From NCBI RefSeq assembly GCF_039521745.1, contig NZ_BAAACT010000190.1: a stretch of 64,000 bases of DNA; one strand, 5' to 3'. Positions 43,977-53,376 of this stretch are shown piece after piece. The stretch is from Faecalicatena contorta. Its GTDB lineage: Bacteria; Bacillota; Clostridia; Lachnospirales; Lachnospiraceae. Below the pieces are notes generated by a model that saw only the letters and a program-made list of their open reading frames with translations, was not told the DNA's origin and did not search any database. Numbering within the stretch: the first letter of the stretch is position 1; each line of letters starts with the position of its first letter. The position numbers and the translations under genes were made by a program.

Positions 43977-44338
43977 TCAATAATTTATTTGTATTTCCAA
44001 GAATCCCATCGTTGTTAATATCTAATTGCTGAAGCCAGAAATGAATGTAGGGGTTTTGACTCATGATTTTGTATTTCTCACACCTGTATATTCTTTTTCC
44101 TTATTTTATTGTTTCTTTTTGTTTTTCAATGAAAATCATTTCCTGCCGCATTTCTTTCTATATGGCAAATAAAGTTTACAGGATTACGGAATGGCTTTTC
44201 CTGTTTCCTGTCAGCTACCATAGATATACCCATAAGAGCGGAAAATAAAGGGCAGCTTCTGATTCTATCTGCGAGTTCTTTCACCCATCTTAAGTTTTCT
44301 CATAAACTAACTATATACTTGTCGAATGGAGTGTCTGC

Positions 44339-45106
44339 ATGGAACCAATACTTGAATTAAAAAACATAAATTATGCTTATCACACATTAGAAGGAGAAAC
44401 CAAAGCACTGACAGATATTTCCTTTTCCATCGCCTCCGGAGAGTTTGTCGCTATTGTCGGTCCGTCCGGATGCGGCAAATCAACGCTGCTCTCGATTATA
44501 TCCGGCCTGCTGGAGCCGGAAAAGGGGCTGCTGAAAACTAACGGAAAATATTTAAGAGAAAGTACCATGAATATCGGATACATGCTCCAGCATGACCATC
44601 TTTTCGAGTGGCGGACCGTCTACAGCAATGTGCTGCTTGGTCTGGAAATCCAGCATATGCTTTCTGCAAAATCGAAAGCGAAGGCAAAAGAGCTTCTCGA
44701 ATTGTACGGCCTCAAACAGTTCAGCAATTCCAAACCCTCTGAATTGTCGGGAGGGATGCGGCAGCGCGCTGCTCTGATTCGCACCCTTGTCCTGGAGCCG
44801 GATATTCTTTTATTGGATGAACCATTTTCTGCCCTGGATTACCAGACCCGTCTTTCCGTAGGCGATGATATCGGACAGATTATAAGAAATGCACACAAGA
44901 CCGCATTGCTGGTAACTCACGACCTCTCGGAAGCCGTAAGCCTTGCGGACCGCGTCATAATCCTGACGGAACGGCCTGCCACGATTGCCAAGATAGTCCC
45001 GATCACATTTACCCTTGAAAAGGATACTCCCCTTCTGCGAAGGAACGCTCCCGAGTTCAAAAATTATTTCAATATTATATGGGAGGAGTTGAATAAAAAT
45101 GAATGA
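44339..45106 (+). CDS. ABC transporter ATP-binding protein, SsuB/TauB/ThiZ type
   Basis: 255 residues. Walker A VGPSGCGKSTLLSIISG, Q-loop MLQHDHLFEWRTVYSNVLLG, signature ELSGGMRQRAALIRTLV, Walker B PDILLLDEPFSALDYQTR and switch LLVTHDLSEAVSLADRVIIL. This is the nitrate/sulfonate/taurine/thiamine-precursor class. It overlaps the permease start by 8 bp. No binding protein gene is next to it, so the substrate is open. Confidence 0.92.
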   Translation: MEPILELKNINYAYHTLEGETKALTDISFSIASGEFVAIVGPSGCGKSTLLSIISGLLEPEKGLLKTNGKYLRESTMNIGYMLQHDHLFEWRTVYSNVLLGLEIQHMLSAKSKAKAKELLELYGLKQFSNSKPSELSGGMRQRAALIRTLVLEPDILLLDEPFSALDYQTRLSVGDDIGQIIRNAHKTALLVTHDLSEAVSLADRVIILTERPATIAKIVPITFTLEKDTPLLRRNAPEFKNYFNIIWEELNKNE

Positions 45107-45896
45107 GATTTCTGTTGGACAGCAAAGTTATCTGGACAGCCGGAAACGCCACAAAAGGATTGTACGGGTCTCCCGGATTGCAATCCTTTTGAGTTTTCTG
45201 TTCCTGTGGGAATTCACTGCAAATGTGGGAATCATTGACTCCTTCATCTTCAGCAGTCCGTCTAAAATAGCCCTCTGCTTCTGGGGAATGGTTCTGGATA
45301 AGACGATCATTCTCCATATCTGGACCACTTTGTATGAAACGATCGTCAGTTTCCTGCTTGTCACCCTGATCAGCGTTATGCTGGCGGTTGCCCTTTGGTG
45401 CAGTAAAAAGCTGTCGGAAATACTGGACCCCTATCTGGTTGTCCTGAACAGCCTTCCGAAGTCCGCGCTGGCGCCGCTTCTAATCGTCTGGCTGGGCGCC
45501 ACTAAGACTACAATCATTGTAGCCGGCATGTCCGTCGCAATCTTTGGCAGCATCCTGAATCTTTACACCAGCTTCACGACGGTGGACGAAGAAAAGATAA
45601 AATTAATCTATACACTGAGGGGAAATAAATGGCACGCCTTGACAAAAGTCGTTCTGCCCAGCTCCATACCGGCCATTATCAGCAACATGAAGGTCAATAT
45701 CGGACTCTGCCTGGTCGGCGTCATCATCGGGGAATTCCTGGCGGCGCGCAATGGACTTGGATATCTGATTATATACTCTTCACAGGTATTCAAAATGGAT
45801 TGGCTGCTTATGTCAATCGTCCTGCTCTGTATCATGGCAATGGGGCTTTACGCACTGATCAACCTGCTAGAAAAAGTTTATCAGAAAAGAATTTGA
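45099..45896 (+). CDS. ABC transporter permease, SsuC/TauC/ThiX type
   Basis: 265 residues, six helices. The N-terminus is followed by SRIAILLSFLFLWEFTANVG; the EAA-type coupling loop is KIKLIYTLRGNKWHALTKVV with LPSSIPAIISNMKVNIGLCL. Partner of the preceding ATPase. The usual third gene, an NMT1/SsuA-like binding lipoprotein, is missing on both sides; the gene ends at a REP-like palindrome. Confidence 0.92.
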   Translation: MNEISVGQQSYLDSRKRHKRIVRVSRIAILLSFLFLWEFTANVGIIDSFIFSSPSKIALCFWGMVLDKTIILHIWTTLYETIVSFLLVTLISVMLAVALWCSKKLSEILDPYLVVLNSLPKSALAPLLIVWLGATKTTIIVAGMSVAIFGSILNLYTSFTTVDEEKIKLIYTLRGNKWHALTKVVLPSSIPAIISNMKVNIGLCLVGVIIGEFLAARNGLGYLIIYSSQVFKMDWLLMSIVLLCIMAMGLYALINLLEKVYQKRI

Positions 45897-45898
45897 CA

Positions 45899-45917
45899 GA
45901 GGGGTCTGACCCCTTTG
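45899..45917. repeat. REP-like palindrome GGGGTCTGACCCC, copy 3
   Basis: Immediately past the permease stop codon. A degenerate fourth copy, AAAGGGTCTGTCCCCTTT, lies at 46043-46060 over the stop codon of the convergent gene, so two copies bracket the terminator between these converging genes. Confidence 0.75.
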
Positions 45918-45953
45918 CTCACATCTTCTCTCTATATGTTCGTTCTGAACATC

Positions 45954-45985
45954 AAAAAGCAGCTGCGGTTCATTCCCACAGCTGC
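45954..45985 (-). terminator. bidirectional-type terminator between convergent genes
   Basis: GCAGCTG pairs with CAGCTGC, with extra GG/CC pairs, around a short loop; on the minus strand it is followed by TTTTTGATG. Serves the minus-strand gene at 46060-46686 and possibly the ABC permease transcript. Confidence 0.75.
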
Positions 45986-46059
45986 CCTACATATCCTTCT
46001 TTGTCTGTCAAATGCAAGGTGCACGAAGCTGTCCACCTTACCAAAGGGTCTGTCCCCTT

Positions 46060-46686
46060 TTATTTTCTAAAAACTCCAAATACAAATAACAGCATCCCAA
46101 TTAGAATTACCGCCACGATCACCTTCTGAAACGGATGCGTACTATTAAAGTCCTTCAGATATATGTTAGGATTTTCAAGTGTGATCCCCGGTTCACTGCG
46201 GTTCTCTTTCAACTGGAAGTCTTCGATAACATGGTGCCACCCTGTGGAATCGGTATACACCTTCACATAGGGCGCTCCCAAATATTTGTGCAACGGAATA
46301 CGGTAAGGGGCACTCTTGATCCGCTGTGAGACCCCCGTATTCGAATTGAATACTTCAATAATCAGAAAATAATATGTAATATACTGCCTGTTCCTGCTGT
46401 TGGAATCTACATAATACTCCCGCACGATATTCACGATCTTACCCTTCTGCGGATGCCCCGCCTCCACGCACTGCGCATGCAGCCTCCGGTAGTATACTGC
46501 CTTCTGCACCATACGCACTGCCTGAAACGGAAGCAGAAGTCCCGCTGCCAGAAAGATCAAAATAAAAGGCTGAAATCCTTCCCGCAGTATGTTTCCCAGA
46601 AGCCCTGCATACCATACGATTGTAAACAAAATCAAAAATACTACATTGCCTATTTCTTCATTCGCTGTCCGGATTTTTTTATGCAT
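46060..46686 (-). CDS. membrane protein of unknown function
   Basis: 208 residues from the ATG at 46686, which has GAGGAGG (a longer open frame upstream is not supported). Two N-terminal helices (FLILFTIVWYAGLLGNILRE; FILIFLAAGLLLPFQAVRM), a soluble beta-rich middle with GKIVNIVREYYVDSNSRNRQ and YYFLIIEVFNSNTG, and a C-terminal helix (KVIVAVILIGMLLFVFGVF). The layout resembles DUF3592-type proteins, with a small domain that may sense or process something at the membrane. Function not known. Confidence 0.65.
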   Translation of the reverse strand: MHKKIRTANEEIGNVVFLILFTIVWYAGLLGNILREGFQPFILIFLAAGLLLPFQAVRMVQKAVYYRRLHAQCVEAGHPQKGKIVNIVREYYVDSNSRNRQYITYYFLIIEVFNSNTGVSQRIKSAPYRIPLHKYLGAPYVKVYTDSTGWHHVIEDFQLKENRSEPGITLENPNIYLKDFNSTHPFQKVIVAVILIGMLLFVFGVFRK

Positions 46687-46829
46687 ATGTCCTCCTCGAT
46701 CTAATATCGCTTTCCTATAAGATATCATACCACAGACAAATAAAAAAATCTCTTTAATTAATAGAAGAAAACGTAAGATAAACAGTAATAAAACAAGGAT
46801 CCATAAACAACGAGCTTCAGCCTTGACAA

Positions 46830-46877
46830 CAGATGGGAGCGCCAACCGGCTGTCATTTTCCGGTGCGCCCCTATCTG
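46830..46877 (-). terminator. long imperfect hairpin after the DUF1874-like gene
   Basis: CAGAT, GGG, GCGC and CCGG pair with CCGG, GCGC, CCC and ATCTG around a 10-base loop. No clear U-run follows. Probably marks the 3-prime end of the gene at 46950-47333. Confidence 0.5.
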
Positions 46878-46949
46878 CCGCCAAAACTAAAGCTCATCTC
46901 CTACAATCTGTTTCATATTCGCTAAATATTCCTAAAATTTCAGCATCAC

Positions 46950-47333
46950 TTATTTAATACGTGTCAGATGCTGGCAGTAGACATAGATATTCTGGATCTT
47001 CTTCGCCTCTACGCCGTCATCCGCCTGTATCACAGGCTGTGTCTCCGAGGGGGTAACGTAGAGCTTAAACACAATCGCATCCTGCCCTGCCCTCATATTT
47101 CTGATCTTTTTAAATTCAAAGTCCCGTTTTGTAATACCAAGGTAATCAAAAATAACTGTCTCAATGTCAACATTGGTAAAGCAGCGGAGAATCATATCCT
47201 CATCGTACATGTCTATGATTGCCTTCGTTTCTTCAAACGTAAGGTTGCTGCATTTAAATTCGCCTTCGTTCAATACCGACATCATATTGCTGTTGTCAAG
47301 TAACAGTAAAGGTTTTGCAAGTTTTCCGCCCAT
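46950..47333 (-). CDS. DUF1874/STIV B116-like protein
   Basis: 127 residues from ATG 47333 (GGGAGG upstream). The opening KPLLLLDNSNMMSVLNEGEF, the middle NLTFEETKAIIDMYDEDMIL and the later KIRNMRAGQDAIVFKLYV follow the pattern of the DUF1874/YddF family, whose founding structure is B116 of the archaeal virus STIV. Bacterial members are common in mobile DNA; role unknown. It stands alone. Assignment by pattern only. Confidence 0.5.
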   Translation of the reverse strand: MGGKLAKPLLLLDNSNMMSVLNEGEFKCSNLTFEETKAIIDMYDEDMILRCFTNVDIETVIFDYLGITKRDFEFKKIRNMRAGQDAIVFKLYVTPSETQPVIQADDGVEAKKIQNIYVYCQHLTRIK

Positions 47334-47500
47334 ATCAGTCCCTCCCTTTCTCACGTGGAATCTGAATAGTTACACACAGCATCTCTTCTATAATTTAATG
47401 ATAAGCGTATGGGAAGAAAATTACAACCAAAGTTATTAACTTAACGGGATTGTTAATTTATTCGCCGTTACTATTCATGGCCAGGGGCCGCGCATCGTAA

Positions 47501-49090
47501 CTATTCGCCTTCGCATATTTCTGCTATTTTCTGCCCTGTCGGCGTACAGGCAAGTCCTCCGTATGTACCCTTTAGACATGGAGGCAGCTGCTCCCCTACT
47601 TCTTTCATTGCGATGATCGTTTCATCCAGCGGAATCTGCACAGAAAATCCACAGAGAACCATATTGGCCGATGACAACGCATTTGATACCGCCATAGCAT
47701 TGCGGGCATTGCACGGCTCGTAGCCTACGGATACCGGGTCACAGATCAGGCCCAGTACGTTCTGCAGGGTGACTGCGGATGCAGTAAATGCCTGCTGCGC
47801 GGATCCTCCCAGCATCTCTGCCACACCCGCTGCCGCCATAGCTCCTGCGGAACCGCATTCAGCCTGGCAGCCTGCCACTTCACCGCCGAATGTAGCCTGA
47901 TGTGCGACAAAGATTCCGACACAGCCTGCCGCAAACATTGCCTTCGCGATCTCCTCATCACTCTTTCCCATACGGTCTCCAAGATGGACAACCGCCGCGG
48001 GAAGGATGCCGACAGACCCCACTGTGGGAGATGCCACCACGACATCCGGCCTCTTCTGCTCCACCTTCTCCAGGATACCGATGGCAACGCAGACCAGCTC
48101 GTTTAAAATACCGAGTTCCGCAACCGGAACCGTTTTATTCTGCATACTCTCGTACATATCCGTGGCCTTAACCGGGTACAGCTCCCCTATCTTTTCGTTC
48201 GTTTTATTGTGGATCGCGACATGGGCCGACCTGCGCATTACCCCTACAATGTTCTGCATCATCTCCATAACCTTTTCCCGTGTGTAGCCGCTGCGCGCCA
48301 TCTCATAACGGATGCCCAGTTCACCGGCGCTCATATTTTCTTCTTTGCCAAATTCCAATGCCTGCGCCGCCGTTCTGAAAGGAATATCCTCATAAGCGAA
48401 ACTGGACAGGACCGGAAGTACATGATCCGTATAACGTACATCGGCTACACCAGGCAGATCCAGCATCTTCTGAAGCTGTGTCTCCTTCAGAGCCTCCCGT
48501 GTCTCAAAGTAAAGCATACGTTTCCTATCCGAAGCGCTCTCCTTTACCCGGAATTCCTGCTCTGTAATCGCTTTCAGGCCCTCTTCGACCGTCCCCCGAT
48601 GCGCCGTATCATCCAGATAGAGAAAAGCGGCGTTGAAATCTCCTTTGATCTGGATCGGAAACCCGTCGATTTCTATGACCTCAATGGCCCCGCCGCCTAC
48701 CGAGGTCGTGCCTAGTGTCAGACATCTGCCGTTCTTTCCTTCCATTTCCATCAATGCATAATTCGCATGTTTATTTTCCTTCGGTTCTTTCACAAATTGG
48801 ATGTCTACACCTTTTTCTTTTGCAATTTCCAGCGCATCCGTCATATCATCGCTGTCGATGCGGCCGCCGATCAGTCCTGCTGTAAATCCCCTGTCTGACC
48901 ACTGAAGCTTATAATACGAAGCGTAAGAGCTGCCCGGATCAAAAGAAATTCGCGCCCTCTTCACCTCATCGCCCAGCAGCATACGGGCAACAGCCCCGAT
49001 TCTATAGGGACCTGCCGTATGGGAGCTGGATGTGCCGATCATGACCGGGCCAAACACCTCATTAAATATACTGCCGTAATATTCCTCCAT
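47501..49090 (-). CDS. sdaA: L-serine ammonia-lyase, iron-sulfur type, single chain (beta-alpha fusion)
   Basis: Deaminates L-serine to pyruvate and ammonia. 529 residues: beta domain with FGPVMIGTSSSHTAGPYRIG at the N-terminus and an ACT-like segment, then alpha domain from about residue 240 with the cluster Cys in FGGEVAGCQAECGSAGAMAA and DPVSVGYEPCNARNAMAVSN. Single-chain order beta-then-alpha is as in E. coli SdaA. Last gene of the operon with BCCT transporter, acyl-CoA synthetase and oxidoreductase; pyruvate from serine would feed that chain. Confidence 0.93.
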   Translation of the reverse strand: MEEYYGSIFNEVFGPVMIGTSSSHTAGPYRIGAVARMLLGDEVKRARISFDPGSSYASYYKLQWSDRGFTAGLIGGRIDSDDMTDALEIAKEKGVDIQFVKEPKENKHANYALMEMEGKNGRCLTLGTTSVGGGAIEVIEIDGFPIQIKGDFNAAFLYLDDTAHRGTVEEGLKAITEQEFRVKESASDRKRMLYFETREALKETQLQKMLDLPGVADVRYTDHVLPVLSSFAYEDIPFRTAAQALEFGKEENMSAGELGIRYEMARSGYTREKVMEMMQNIVGVMRRSAHVAIHNKTNEKIGELYPVKATDMYESMQNKTVPVAELGILNELVCVAIGILEKVEQKRPDVVVASPTVGSVGILPAAVVHLGDRMGKSDEEIAKAMFAAGCVGIFVAHQATFGGEVAGCQAECGSAGAMAAAGVAEMLGGSAQQAFTASAVTLQNVLGLICDPVSVGYEPCNARNAMAVSNALSSANMVLCGFSVQIPLDETIIAMKEVGEQLPPCLKGTYGGLACTPTGQKIAEICEGE

Positions 49091-49143
49091 TTTATCCTCC
49101 TTCTCAGTTATGAATCAATAAAATATTTGTAAAACCCAAAAAC

Positions 49144-50670
49144 TTACTTTGTTCTCTGTGGGTAATCTTTTTCCAGTGTCTTTTTCACCGATACCATCAG
49201 AAGAAACATTACAAAGATCAGCGGAAGCCCTGTCACAACAGACATGATCTTCACTGATTCAATTCCTCCGATCAGCATCAGTGCTATAGAAAGCATACAG
49301 AATAACAGCGCCCAGAAGAGCCGGTTCCATCTCGCAGGCTCCCCTGTCGGCGGCAGTTCCTTTGTAGTTGCGCCTGCCAGCACATACGCACAGGAATCAA
49401 TGGTCGTGGCCAGGTACACAAAACAGACGATACATAAAAACAGCATCATGATCTTTGCCATTGGAAGCGTTTTCAAAATTGCTATAATCGCCTGGCTCTG
49501 TCCCTCATTGTTTAAAATACTGACCAGATCCACCCTGCCGCTCTTCTGCAGGTACAGAGAATAGCCTCCGAAGATCATAAAACTGAAGCAGCATCCCAGA
49601 GAGCCCCATATCAACTGCCCCCACATGACATTTTTAATCGTTCTTCCGCGCGATATCTTTCCTACAAACATTCCCATCATGGGCATGAAAGCGATCCACC
49701 AGCCCCAGTAAAATACGGTCCAGTTTTTCGTAAATTCCCCGCTTCCAAAGGGCTGGGTGTAAGTACTCATCCTGAAAAATTCCTGAAGATACAATCCGGT
49801 ACTATTCAATTCCATTTTCAAAATCCCCACCGTAGGCCCCACAAATAAGATAATCAGAAGAAAGATAAATGCCATCACGATATTGATATTACTCAGTTTC
49901 TGAATTCCTTTATCCAGCCCAAGAAAAACGCTCGTGCCGAAAATGAAGATCCAAATCGTCAATACCGTCAGCTTCACAGTCAGATCATAGGCCTGCGGGA
50001 TTCCGAATACCTCCCGGATTACATCCGCCAGAACTGGTGTACCGATGCCCAGTGAGGTGGCAATGGACCCTACCACCCCGAATACCACAAGGATATCAAT
50101 CACATGTCCCAGCCATCCATTTGTCTGCTTTTTCAGAACAACGCTGCATGCAGAGCTTAAACGGATGCTTGGTTCTTTTCTTACATATATCATGTAGGCA
50201 ACTGCAATAATCGCAGGGTTATAAAATGCCCACGCACTCAGCCCCCAGTGGAACTGTCCGTACATGTGTGCATACTCATAGGCCTGTTCGCTTAAAGGCT
50301 CTATCAGAAACGGCGGACTGCTCACATAATAGATTGGCTCCAGGAACCCCAGTATCACGATGCTGGTTCCCACACCGGCCGTAAACAGCATGGCAATCCA
50401 GGAGATCTGCGAATACTGAGGCTTTTCCTCCTTATCTCCCAGTTTAATACTGCCAAACCGGCTGGACGTCATCCAGATCAGAAAGGCGAAACTGCATATG
50501 CAAGCCGTAAGATAGAGCCAGCCAAAATTTTCGGTACAGCGGTCATACAAAAAATTGATAGCCTGTCCTGCTTTAACCGGCTGTAAAAGTAAAACCAGTA
50601 TCAGCAAAACCAGTATCAGGCATGTAGGTGCAAAAATTTTCAGATTAATCTTTCGAAATAGCTTTCTCAT
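49144..50670 (-). CDS. BCCT-family transporter
   Basis: 508 residues, 12 helices. Betaine/carnitine/choline-type features: YGQFHWGLSAWAFYNPAIIA, the Trp-rich substrate region with WWIAFMPMMGMFVGKISRGR, and TAGVGTSIVILGFLEPIYYV. The long cytoplasmic C-terminal osmosensor tail of BetP is absent. Ends 50 bp before sdaA starts, so probably supplies the substrate of this operon: a quaternary amine or an amino acid. Substrate not determinable. Confidence 0.9.
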   Translation of the reverse strand: MRKLFRKINLKIFAPTCLILVLLILVLLLQPVKAGQAINFLYDRCTENFGWLYLTACICSFAFLIWMTSSRFGSIKLGDKEEKPQYSQISWIAMLFTAGVGTSIVILGFLEPIYYVSSPPFLIEPLSEQAYEYAHMYGQFHWGLSAWAFYNPAIIAVAYMIYVRKEPSIRLSSACSVVLKKQTNGWLGHVIDILVVFGVVGSIATSLGIGTPVLADVIREVFGIPQAYDLTVKLTVLTIWIFIFGTSVFLGLDKGIQKLSNINIVMAFIFLLIILFVGPTVGILKMELNSTGLYLQEFFRMSTYTQPFGSGEFTKNWTVFYWGWWIAFMPMMGMFVGKISRGRTIKNVMWGQLIWGSLGCCFSFMIFGGYSLYLQKSGRVDLVSILNNEGQSQAIIAILKTLPMAKIMMLFLCIVCFVYLATTIDSCAYVLAGATTKELPPTGEPARWNRLFWALLFCMLSIALMLIGGIESVKIMSVVTGLPLIFVMFLLMVSVKKTLEKDYPQRTK

Positions 50671-50681
50671 AAAGGACTCCT

Positions 50682-52796
50682 TTAGCAGCGCCGTTTCTCT
50701 CCATATTTCACAATCAGGCTGTCCGCGACACCAACGCCTTCGTCTTCGGGATAAACGAATAATGGGTTAATATCCAGCTCTTTCAAAGAGTCTTTGTTTG
50801 CAGCCGCAAAATTCCCGACGCTTACGATTGTATCACATAAAGCGTCAATATCATACTTCTCTCCTCCTCTGTATCCATTTAATAATTTGAAAGCCTTTAA
50901 GGACTGCAGCATACGCATTGCCTCTGCCTTATTGACCGGCGCCGGGTACACCACGACATCCTTGAAAAGTTCGACAAAGATTCCACCCATTCCAGCCATA
51001 ATCATTGGTCCGAACTGCGGATCATTGTTCACGCCAATGATCATCTCCAGTCCGGGTTTCAGCATAGGGACCATCAAAATCCCGTTTATTCCGGCTTCCG
51101 GACAATGTTTCTTTACATTCTCCATAATCAGGTCAAAGGCATCCCCGGCTTCTTTTGCGCCCTTCAGATTCAGAAGCACTCCGCCCACATCGCTCTTATG
51201 CAGAATCTCCGCGGATTCAATCTTCATGGCAAATGCCCCCGGCATTTTTTCTGCCGCTATTTCCGCCTCCCTACGGGAGGTTACAATCAACTCCTCTGCC
51301 GCAGCGACCCCGAATTCTTTCAGGCACATCTTACTTTCATGTTCCGACAGAGCGTAGGTCTGATCGCTTTTTCTCTGAGGCAGTGCGATCTCATGGCTGA
51401 CGCTGCTGTAATCAAAATTGATGTAATCCGCCAGCTTTTTCAGCATTTTAAATGCATACACAGGCGGAGGCAGCACAGGCACTCCGATCCGAAATAACTT
51501 TTCCTGATATTCCGGATTTCTCGTATTCTCTGCAAAAGGGATAATTGCAATCGGCTTACATCGATCTCCCTTTTTCATGGCCACCTTTTTGATGCCTTCA
51601 TACATATAATAAATGGCGGGGTCTGCAATCTCATATAAAAGAGTATACCCGATCAGAACCATTCCTACATTTGGATCATCCATCACGGTCTCCAGCACCT
51701 TTGCATAAAGATCTGCATCATAGGACAGGGTGGCCGTCATATCCAGAGGATTGTTCGGAGTTGCATATCCGGGCAGCTGCTCTTTTAAGGCCGCCAGCGT
51801 CTCCGATGTAAAGTCCGGATAGGAAATTCCGTTTAAATACCCCACGTCCGCGCAGATCGCGGTTTCCCCTCCTGAAAGATTCATGGAGGCAAACTCCGCT
51901 TTATCGGGCAATCTTGGGATCGTTGAAAATAAAAGCGACAACGCTGTTAACTCTTCCAAATCATCCGCTCGGATCGCGCCGAACTTTTTCAACAAGGCGT
52001 CGAAGGAAGCATCCGATCCTGACAGACTGCCGGTGTGGGAGGCCGCGATCGCCTGCCCCTTATTGCTTCTGCCGGCTTTCAGGACAATGACTGGTTTTTT
52101 CTTTGCCGCTGCTTTATTCAGCACTTCCACAAACTTAGACGGATTTTTCACTCCTTCTATATAAAGGCTGACGACTTTCGTGTGTTCATCCTCAACCAGG
52201 AACTCCATATAATCTTCCATTTGGATTCCTTTTGCATTCCCTGCTGAAATATTATAGGAAAACTTCATGGACGGGCACTCCATCATCGAGAGACACAGTT
52301 GGCCGCTCTGGGAGATCACGCCGATATTCCCCCTTCGGTCGCGCTCTGCTGATATAAATGCAAACGCATATACATGGTCTGTATAATTGACATACCCTGC
52401 ACAGTTCGGACCCATGATGGCAATTCCTAATTCCTCGGCTCTTTCCAGCAGCTCTTTTTCCTGCCTAATCCCCTCTTCCGTACCCGTTTCCCCATAGCCG
52501 CTGGCAAAGACTACCGCACCGCCGCAGCCTTTTCCTGCACCTTCTTCCAGAAGCGGAAGTATCGTCTTCTGGGACGTACAGATAATCATCAGGTCAATCA
52601 CATCCGGGATGTCCGTCACGGACGGATAACATTTTCTCTCAAATACAGTGTCTCTTCTCGGATTTACGAAATAAATCCTGCTCATATCCTTAGTATATGT
52701 AATAATATTTCTGCAGACATCGCCTCCAAATCCATTTTTTTCACTTGCGCCAACCACCGCCACTGACTTTGGTTTCAGTAATTTGGTCAAGTCCAT
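50682..52796 (-). CDS. acyl-CoA synthetase (ADP-forming), fused alpha-beta
   Basis: 704 residues. Order: CoA-binding domain (LLKPKSVAVVGASEKNGFGG), succinyl-CoA-ligase-like domain with GPNCAGYVNYTDHV and GVISQSGQLCLSM, the second ligase domain with the likely phospho-His in IAASHTGSLSGSDASFDALL, then an ATP-grasp domain (AFAMKIESAEILHKSDVGGV; LEMIIGVNNDPQFGPMIMAG). It makes ATP, acid and CoA from acyl-CoA, ADP and phosphate. Following the 2-oxoacid oxidoreductase genes it completes substrate-level ATP formation. Confidence 0.92.
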   Translation of the reverse strand: MDLTKLLKPKSVAVVGASEKNGFGGDVCRNIITYTKDMSRIYFVNPRRDTVFERKCYPSVTDIPDVIDLMIICTSQKTILPLLEEGAGKGCGGAVVFASGYGETGTEEGIRQEKELLERAEELGIAIMGPNCAGYVNYTDHVYAFAFISAERDRRGNIGVISQSGQLCLSMMECPSMKFSYNISAGNAKGIQMEDYMEFLVEDEHTKVVSLYIEGVKNPSKFVEVLNKAAAKKKPVIVLKAGRSNKGQAIAASHTGSLSGSDASFDALLKKFGAIRADDLEELTALSLLFSTIPRLPDKAEFASMNLSGGETAICADVGYLNGISYPDFTSETLAALKEQLPGYATPNNPLDMTATLSYDADLYAKVLETVMDDPNVGMVLIGYTLLYEIADPAIYYMYEGIKKVAMKKGDRCKPIAIIPFAENTRNPEYQEKLFRIGVPVLPPPVYAFKMLKKLADYINFDYSSVSHEIALPQRKSDQTYALSEHESKMCLKEFGVAAAEELIVTSRREAEIAAEKMPGAFAMKIESAEILHKSDVGGVLLNLKGAKEAGDAFDLIMENVKKHCPEAGINGILMVPMLKPGLEMIIGVNNDPQFGPMIMAGMGGIFVELFKDVVVYPAPVNKAEAMRMLQSLKAFKLLNGYRGGEKYDIDALCDTIVSVGNFAAANKDSLKELDINPLFVYPEDEGVGVADSLIVKYGEKRRC

Positions 52797-52827
52797 CTGA
52801 CCGCCTCCTTTTTATGTTCTTCTTTCA

Positions 52828-53376
52828 CTATGCCTTTTGTACTGTTTCCACACCTCTGCGGTAGCATGCTGCATTCTTTTCGTTAAATCTTCCTTTTCCC
52901 TTTTTCTCAAAAAACTGCAAAATCGACTCTTCCAGATATTCTACCGTAAAGAGATCTGTTGCCGCAGCCAAAGCTCCAAGCATCACAAGGTTTGCCGCTT
53001 TTAAGTTCTGTACTTCGGCAGCAATATCTGTGGCAGGAACCTTTATCACGGTAATATCCTCCCTGTATGTCCGGTCTTTCGGCACAATGGAAGAATTGAC
53101 CATCAGAAGGCCTCCGCTCACCAGACTATCTTCAAACTTATCCACCGCTGGTGTATTGAGGGTCAATAAAATATCCGGATGCTTTGAAACCGGGCAGGCA
53201 ATCATTTTATCGCTGATCTTCACGGTACAGTTTGCCGTCCCCCCGCGCATCTCTGATCCATAAGATGGGTAGAACAGCACGTTTTTGTCCAGCTTCATCC
53301 CGGCATCTATTAAAATCATTCCCGCCGTTAGTACACCCTGTCCGCCAAATCCGGCACAAATTATCTCTTTCTTCAT
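52828..53376 (-). CDS. korC: 2-oxoacid:ferredoxin oxidoreductase, gamma subunit
   Basis: 182 residues, the gamma domain of the pyruvate/ketoisovalerate/2-oxoglutarate oxidoreductases: ICAGFGGQGVLTAGMILIDA, SYGSEMRGGTANCTVKISD, LLTLNTPAVDKFEDSLVSGG. Overlaps the end of the beta subunit gene by four bases (ATGA type). The symbol follows the kor naming for four-subunit enzymes; the true 2-oxoacid may be pyruvate or a branched-chain keto acid. Confidence 0.88.
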   Translation of the reverse strand: MKKEIICAGFGGQGVLTAGMILIDAGMKLDKNVLFYPSYGSEMRGGTANCTVKISDKMIACPVSKHPDILLTLNTPAVDKFEDSLVSGGLLMVNSSIVPKDRTYREDITVIKVPATDIAAEVQNLKAANLVMLGALAAATDLFTVEYLEESILQFFEKKGKGRFNEKNAACYRRGVETVQKA

